A stretch of DNA of 10,857 nt, taken from the NCBI GenBank assembly GCA_002344565.1, contig DDTZ01000065.1:1-10857 (forward strand), read 5' to 3'. A program made the position numbers and the translations under genes. The DNA comes from Bdellovibrionaceae bacterium UBA2351 (GTDB lineage Bacteria > Bdellovibrionota > Bdellovibrionia > Bdellovibrionales > Bdellovibrionaceae). Positions 7,477 to 10,857 of this stretch are shown here, one piece after another. The notes beneath the pieces are model-generated. The model was not told the origin of the DNA. It saw only the letters and a program-made list of their open reading frames with translations, and did no database searches. Every line of letters starts with the position of its first letter. The first letter of the stretch is position 1.

Positions 7477-8638
7477 ATTCAATCCCTACAAATTTGTTTA
7501 ATACTTCTTTGTAATAACTAATATCATTGTCAGACTTTAATCGCTTTAGCAGAGTTTTTGGAGACGCACACAAATCCCCCTCCCAAGCCAATTGATGACA
7601 ATCGCCATTGCAGATATCGAAAACGTCGCAGCTATAACAAAGTGGATTTCGCTGCACTTCACATAAAATATTTTTAGCTCTTCCTTTTGATGACAGAAGA
7701 TCTGGAATAGCCATCGACAGGTCTGCATAAGGCTCAGACGTTGCAGAATTGGGACAACCGCCTATTGTACCGTCGGCATTTAGTGTGAATATCTTCTGTT
7801 CACACCCTCGGCACCTACATCCTGTGTGAGATTTATTTACTAAACTTGTAAGAATTGAATTAAAGAAAAGATTACTAAATTTTTTATGGGCCTCTAGTTT
7901 TACGGATGCATCCCATAACTTAATAAACCACTCATCAAGTTCTTGATTGGTAGGCATAATGTCGCGATTGTTCAATGCATTTCCGTTGGGAGTTATTCTC
8001 TCTAAATGCATAAACGGCACACCCAGATCTATAAACCATTTTAGAAAATCTTCAGCATCGATACGCAAAACATCTCTCGAGAGACTAATCATAACCGTGA
8101 CATTATGCCCATCTTCGCGAAGGATGCCCAAGTTTTTATTCCAGAGCTTTTCCTGATGTTGCGATTGGAAACGGATCCCCTTATCCCAAGAGGTTGCAAT
8201 ACCTTGAGTAAATGCTTGTTTCATAAAGCTACGCTTCTCGTCGTCTAAATTATAAACCAGATTCGTAGTCGCCGACCACCATAAATTTGGCCAGAGCTGA
8301 TTACAATTTTCCCAAACTTTTCTCATTGCGGAAATGGGAGCCAAAAAAGGTTCACCGCCATGAAACGCGACATTTCCATTTCTTATTTTTGGAACAACCT
8401 CATGAAAACGATGAAACCAATCAATTACGGAATCGGGGTTAAAAAATATTTTTCGACCATTTTTTCCACTTGTAAAACAATGAGAACAGTTGAGCTGGCA
8501 TGTTTCAGTCGTCTTTAGATAAACCATTAAGTCAATTACACGCAAGAAAGGTGATAAAATCGGTTTTTTAGAACCAGAAATACTTGGTGAATTTGCGGGT
8601 ACGTTAGATAAGTTTTTCAATTCATACATGTCTATCAA
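7475..8638 (-). CDS. Radical SAM/SPASM maturase adjacent to the candidate substrate
   Basis: A 387-residue radical SAM enzyme with a complete SPASM domain, the most canonical of the four. The motif CQLNCSHC is at residues 47-54 (C47, C51, C54) and FHGGEPFLAP at 92-101 is the GGE region. The SPASM part has C274, C276, C279 and C295, then CYSCDVFDICNGDC (C334, C337, C343, C347; exact CX2CX5CX3C) and C357. Enzymes of this build install thioether or C-C cross-links or epimerise residues in RiPPs, or mature sulfatases and quinohaemoproteins. Lying 9 bases before the CHxx protein, this one is the prime candidate for its modification. The TTG start at 8638 has AGGGG four bases upstream; ATG at 8629 (three codons in) is an alternative with a 13-base spacing. 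The 46 residues before the first Cys are too short for a fused recognition domain. Confidence 0.95.
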   Translation of the reverse strand: MIDMYELKNLSNVPANSPSISGSKKPILSPFLRVIDLMVYLKTTETCQLNCSHCFTSGKNGRKIFFNPDSVIDWFHRFHEVVPKIRNGNVAFHGGEPFLAPISAMRKVWENCNQLWPNLWWSATTNLVYNLDDEKRSFMKQAFTQGIATSWDKGIRFQSQHQEKLWNKNLGILREDGHNVTVMISLSRDVLRIDAEDFLKWFIDLGVPFMHLERITPNGNALNNRDIMPTNQELDEWFIKLWDASVKLEAHKKFSNLFFNSILTSLVNKSHTGCRCRGCEQKIFTLNADGTIGGCPNSATSEPYADLSMAIPDLLSSKGRAKNILCEVQRNPLCYSCDVFDICNGDCHQLAWEGDLCASPKTLLKRLKSDNDISYYKEVLNKFVGIE

Positions 8639-8706
8639 TCATCCCCTGAGCCCAAAAGATGTCAATTCTTTAATGGTGATAGTTCAATCCAGTCAGTGAT
8701 TTGTAT

Positions 8707-8722
8707 TGCGTTACGTAACGCA
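8707..8722. promoter_or_regulatory. Perfect 16-base palindrome TGCGTTACGTAACGCA, possible operator
   Basis: It is a self-complementary 16-mer in the 171-base gap between the oxygenase gene and the radical SAM gene, 68 bases before the TTG at 8638. There is no T-run right after it on either strand, so it does not look like a terminator. A dimeric transcription factor site controlling the downstream operon is the simplest reading. I cannot name the regulator, and none is encoded in the window. Confidence 0.5.
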
Positions 8723-8744
8723 GGAATTCTAGGTTTAGAAAATG

Positions 8745-8781
8745 AAAAAAGGTCTCCAATTTGCCCGATGCATTATCGCAA
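8745..8781 (-). terminator. Weak terminator candidate after the oxygenase gene
   Basis: On the minus strand, bases 8781-8761 can form an imperfect stem (TTGC and GAT pairing with ATC and GCAA, with a two-G bulge). A six-T run follows about ten bases later (A-run at 8745-8750 on the plus strand). The gap between stem and T-run and the short stem make this doubtful. If real, it would separate the oxygenase transcript from the radical SAM operon. Confidence 0.2.
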
Positions 8782-8809
8782 TAGGATTTAGAAATGTATG
8801 GAAATCTCG

Positions 8810-9346
8810 TCATGAGTTATCATCGGGTATGAATTTTAAAAAAGTATCGAAGCCCTGGCAATTCATAGACAAAATAACTCTACTCTTTATCGGTCGTCGA
8901 TTCGGCTCTCTTTTGTGCTGATACATTCCTTGCGGATCTGAGCGTTGAATAACCAAAGATCTATTTTTTATATCATAAATGTATTCTTTGTTTTCCGGAC
9001 GCTTTCTAAAGCAAATTCGATCCCCAGTCTCTTCGGTAAGATCTTCGCTGACAAAATAGAGTATCACTTTGCAATCCATGAGTGGATTATTCACAGAATC
9101 GCTATGCCACTCCCAAGGCCATGCACCTTTTTGATAGTAAACGTTTGACTGCGAGTAGTCAGAGTTCAAAATAAAAAGTCCCAATAGACTAGGTAGATGG
9201 CTAACCGCAACCGTAGTTAATCGATCGTTTTCACGTTCAAATCTACTTTGATCGCCTGTTATGAGACTCTGAATTGAAGAAAGTGTCTCATCGTCTAAAC
9301 CAAGAACTTCATAAGCTCCGGCGCCAATATATTTTTTTTTAATCAT
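8810..9346 (-). CDS. 2-oxoglutarate/Fe(II)-dependent oxygenase-like protein
   Basis: A 178-residue single-domain protein with the double-stranded β-helix iron site expected of 2OG-Fe(II) oxygenases: WEWHSDS gives the HxD pair (H81, D83), the distal His is in MYQHKREPNR (H144), and R156 in KSRVILSM is placed to bind the 2-oxoglutarate carboxylate. Such enzymes hydroxylate protein side chains or small molecules using O2 and 2-oxoglutarate. The length is normal for a small prolyl-hydroxylase-like member. The ATG at 9346 has a modest GAGAG site upstream. It stands alone between two gaps of 147 and 171 bases, on the same strand as the radical SAM operon, so a tailoring role on the CHxx protein is plausible but unproven. 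Pairing an O2-dependent enzyme with oxygen-sensitive radical SAM enzymes would be notable. Confidence 0.85.
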   Translation of the reverse strand: MIKKKYIGAGAYEVLGLDDETLSSIQSLITGDQSRFERENDRLTTVAVSHLPSLLGLFILNSDYSQSNVYYQKGAWPWEWHSDSVNNPLMDCKVILYFVSEDLTEETGDRICFRKRPENKEYIYDIKNRSLVIQRSDPQGMYQHKREPNRRPIKSRVILSMNCQGFDTFLKFIPDDNS

Positions 9347-9493
9347 TAGTCACTCTCTAACTGAAAATTTATATCAACAACAAGAGGATTTTGCCGTTTT
9401 CATTTATGTTCTCTCGCTGTCTGCAGTCGGGACTATCCATATTTAGATAAATCATTTGTTTGCATTGTACTACGCAAAACACGAACTTTAGAA
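9347..9493. other. 147-base intergenic gap
   Basis: The gap holds no ORF, repeat or convincing terminator. A TATAAA (9368-9373, minus strand) lies 21 bases before the oxygenase start but has no matching -35 box, so a promoter here is only a possibility. Confidence 0.4.
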
Positions 9494-10351
9494 CTAAAAG
9501 ATCGCAAAAGACTCCAATTCTTCTGTCGCATTTCTTCGATAGAGATTAAAAATATAGTGAAGAATTGCCGGATTTGAATTCGAAGTGGATAAACTTTGAT
9601 TAAAGTAAGCAAACGATAGAGGCCGGTTCATCTCAATTTTAATATAATCATCAATTGTTATGTTCTGAGCTAGAAATTGACACTCTGCGAATAATTTTAT
9701 CGAGAATCGCTTATACATTCTAGGAACTTCTCTATAGAAAATGGCGCGCAAATCATCGAAACAATAATGTTCTACGATATAGTCTATGTTTCCCTTGCGA
9801 AATTGGGGATCCTTTAAAAAAGCATGAACAACTTCCGAGCTGCTCGTTTGAATCAAACGACTCACCAAATCTGATTTCATTTCACACAAAAGATCTAAGG
9901 AAAATTCTCTATGCGAAATACGTATTTTTTCTGAAACGAAATCTATAAAATTCAATGGCATTTCCCTATTTGTATTTTGGCAAGCCAAGTATATTGCAAT
10001 AAGAAATTCAGTATTGAAATTTTCAAAAAGCTCTTTTTTAGGACTGTAATCGCTTTGTGAGTATTTTTCATAATTGGACAATTCTGATACTAAATGATTA
10101 AAATCTCGTCTTGTAATTTTCCTTCGGCAATCCAGCATCAAAAGTCGCGATCTTAAGTGTGAAATATGCAACCTAAGCAAATTTTGAATTTGCTGCTCTT
10201 TAAGTTTCGGAAAGTTTACCGCATACCATTGCTTAATAAAACTTGCCATCTCGCTAGATTCTTTAAAAACAAGTAGTCGATCTTTAGGATAACCGAACAA
10301 ATCATTATCATTACCAAATCCAACAAAGGAAATACTTGATAGAGAAATCAT
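9494..10351 (-). CDS. Protein of unknown function, helical
   Basis: A 285-residue protein that I do not recognise. It is rich in Leu, Ile, Phe, Arg and Glu and probably mostly α-helical, with no signal peptide or membrane helix. Single Cys residues (for example in LDCRR and LLCEM) form no metal motif. The short C-terminal match with the product of 4923-6005 (NPxIL followed by ELxxFAI) suggests, weakly, a shared family. The ATG at 10351 overlaps the stop of the gene upstream as ATGA and has AGGA at 10359-10362 seven bases before it, so the two are cotranslated. It may belong to the same system or to a separate upstream operon. Confidence 0.8.
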   Translation of the reverse strand: MISLSSISFVGFGNDNDLFGYPKDRLLVFKESSEMASFIKQWYAVNFPKLKEQQIQNLLRLHISHLRSRLLMLDCRRKITRRDFNHLVSELSNYEKYSQSDYSPKKELFENFNTEFLIAIYLACQNTNREMPLNFIDFVSEKIRISHREFSLDLLCEMKSDLVSRLIQTSSSEVVHAFLKDPQFRKGNIDYIVEHYCFDDLRAIFYREVPRMYKRFSIKLFAECQFLAQNITIDDYIKIEMNRPLSFAYFNQSLSTSNSNPAILHYIFNLYRRNATEELESFAIF

Positions 10352-10857
10352 TGAGAATTCCTACTATGTGATAACGCTAAATCCACTATATAGGAGTTAA
10401 CCTGAGCATCATATTGAAATCGATTAAATAAAATACGTGTTACCTTTGAAGCCCGCTCAAATTTGATAATTTCTTCAAATTTTAAATCGCTAGTAAATAG
10501 AGGCGACGAAATTCCATGATAGGTCTCGCCTTCAGTTACCTCTGTTAACGTAAGCAAACTATCGCGTGTTTTAACAAGCTCCTTCAAATCATACGTTGAC
10601 CATGCGTAATCGACGTTGTTTTCGTTAAACATCGGATCAATCAGCCAAATAGGTAAATGCTGACTCTTAATTTTAGGTAAAATATCCCATTCTATATTAA
10701 AATCATTTAAGGAGTATAACTGAATTTCTCCGTTTTTGATCTGACGAATACGGAAATGATTTTTAATAATAACCAATGCGACTTCTTCAACAAAATCTTT
10801 AATTAGCTGCTTTTTAATTACGTGCGTAGCACGAGCCGCAAACAAATGACTTTTTTC
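10348..10857 (-). CDS. C-terminal part of an unrecognised protein (5' end beyond window)
   Basis: The frame is open to the window edge (170 codons visible, ending NSQ then TGA). A TTG at 10845 could serve as a start, but it has no clear SD and the frame continues upstream through it, so I treat the gene as truncated by the window. The visible part is a mixed helix/strand protein with a basic start (VIKKQLIKDF) and no motif I can identify. Its stop overlaps the ATG of the next gene as ATGA, placing both in one unit. Confidence 0.7.
   Translation of the reverse strand, partial: EKSHLFAARATHVIKKQLIKDFVEEVALVIIKNHFRIRQIKNGEIQLYSLNDFNIEWDILPKIKSQHLPIWLIDPMFNENNVDYAWSTYDLKELVKTRDSLLTLTEVTEGETYHGISSPLFTSDLKFEEIIKFERASKVTRILFNRFQYDAQVNSYIVDLALSHSRNSQ

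Noticed and set aside
7546..7728. Minus-strand 60-codon ORF inside the radical SAM gene
   Set aside because: It is an out-of-frame shadow of the SPASM-encoding region.
8638..8665. TTGACA (8660-8665, minus strand) with GATGAT 16 bases on, as a promoter for the radical SAM operon
   Set aside because: The -35 box is perfect, but the would-be -10 overlaps the TTG start codon, so the transcript would begin after it. It could work only if translation starts leaderless at the ATG at 8629, and the AGGGG ahead of the TTG argues against that.
9420..9440. Small inverted repeat (AGTC/GACT) near 9425-9434 as a terminator
   Set aside because: A four-base stem with a two-base loop and no T-run is not a credible terminator.

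Overview
The window is AT-rich and every gene I can support lies on the minus strand, so transcription runs from base 10857 towards base 1. Nothing in it identifies the host firmly. The SD-type ribosome binding sites, ATG/GTG/TTG starts and lack of introns show a bacterium, and the enzyme content would suit many Gram-negative or deep-branching lineages. I see no tRNA, rRNA, CRISPR array, insertion sequence or integrase.

The core is a compact run of nine genes from 8638 to beyond base 1, with small overlaps or gaps of at most 15 bases. In transcription order they are: a radical SAM/SPASM enzyme (7475-8638); a 223-residue protein ending in CHTNCHGSCHGARGRR (6794-7465); a 258-residue protein of unknown family (6021-6797); two proteins of about 355-360 residues that look distantly related to each other (4923-6005 and 3863-4930); a divergent radical SAM protein (2784-3866); two more radical SAM/SPASM enzymes (1738-2784 and 713-1741); and a multi-pass membrane protein cut by the window edge (1-726). 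Upstream, after a 171-base gap holding a perfect 16-base palindrome, lies a 2-oxoglutarate/Fe(II) oxygenase-like gene (8810-9346). After a further 147-base gap come two unrecognised genes (9494-10351 and 10348-10857, the latter cut by the window edge).

My reading is that this is a RiPP-type or protein-modification system. The 223-residue protein is the best candidate substrate, because its C-terminus is three tandem Cys-His-x-x tetrads plus an Arg-rich end, and because it sits directly after one SPASM enzyme and in one transcription unit with three more radical SAM proteins. The unknown 258/360/355-residue proteins could be substrate-binding or scaffold partners, the oxygenase could add a hydroxylation, and the membrane protein could act in localisation or export. 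The enzyme families are directly visible in the sequence. The substrate assignment and the roles of the unknown proteins are inference. No family I can name combines this long leader, this CHxx core and four radical SAM enzymes, which makes the locus a credible candidate for an undescribed system.
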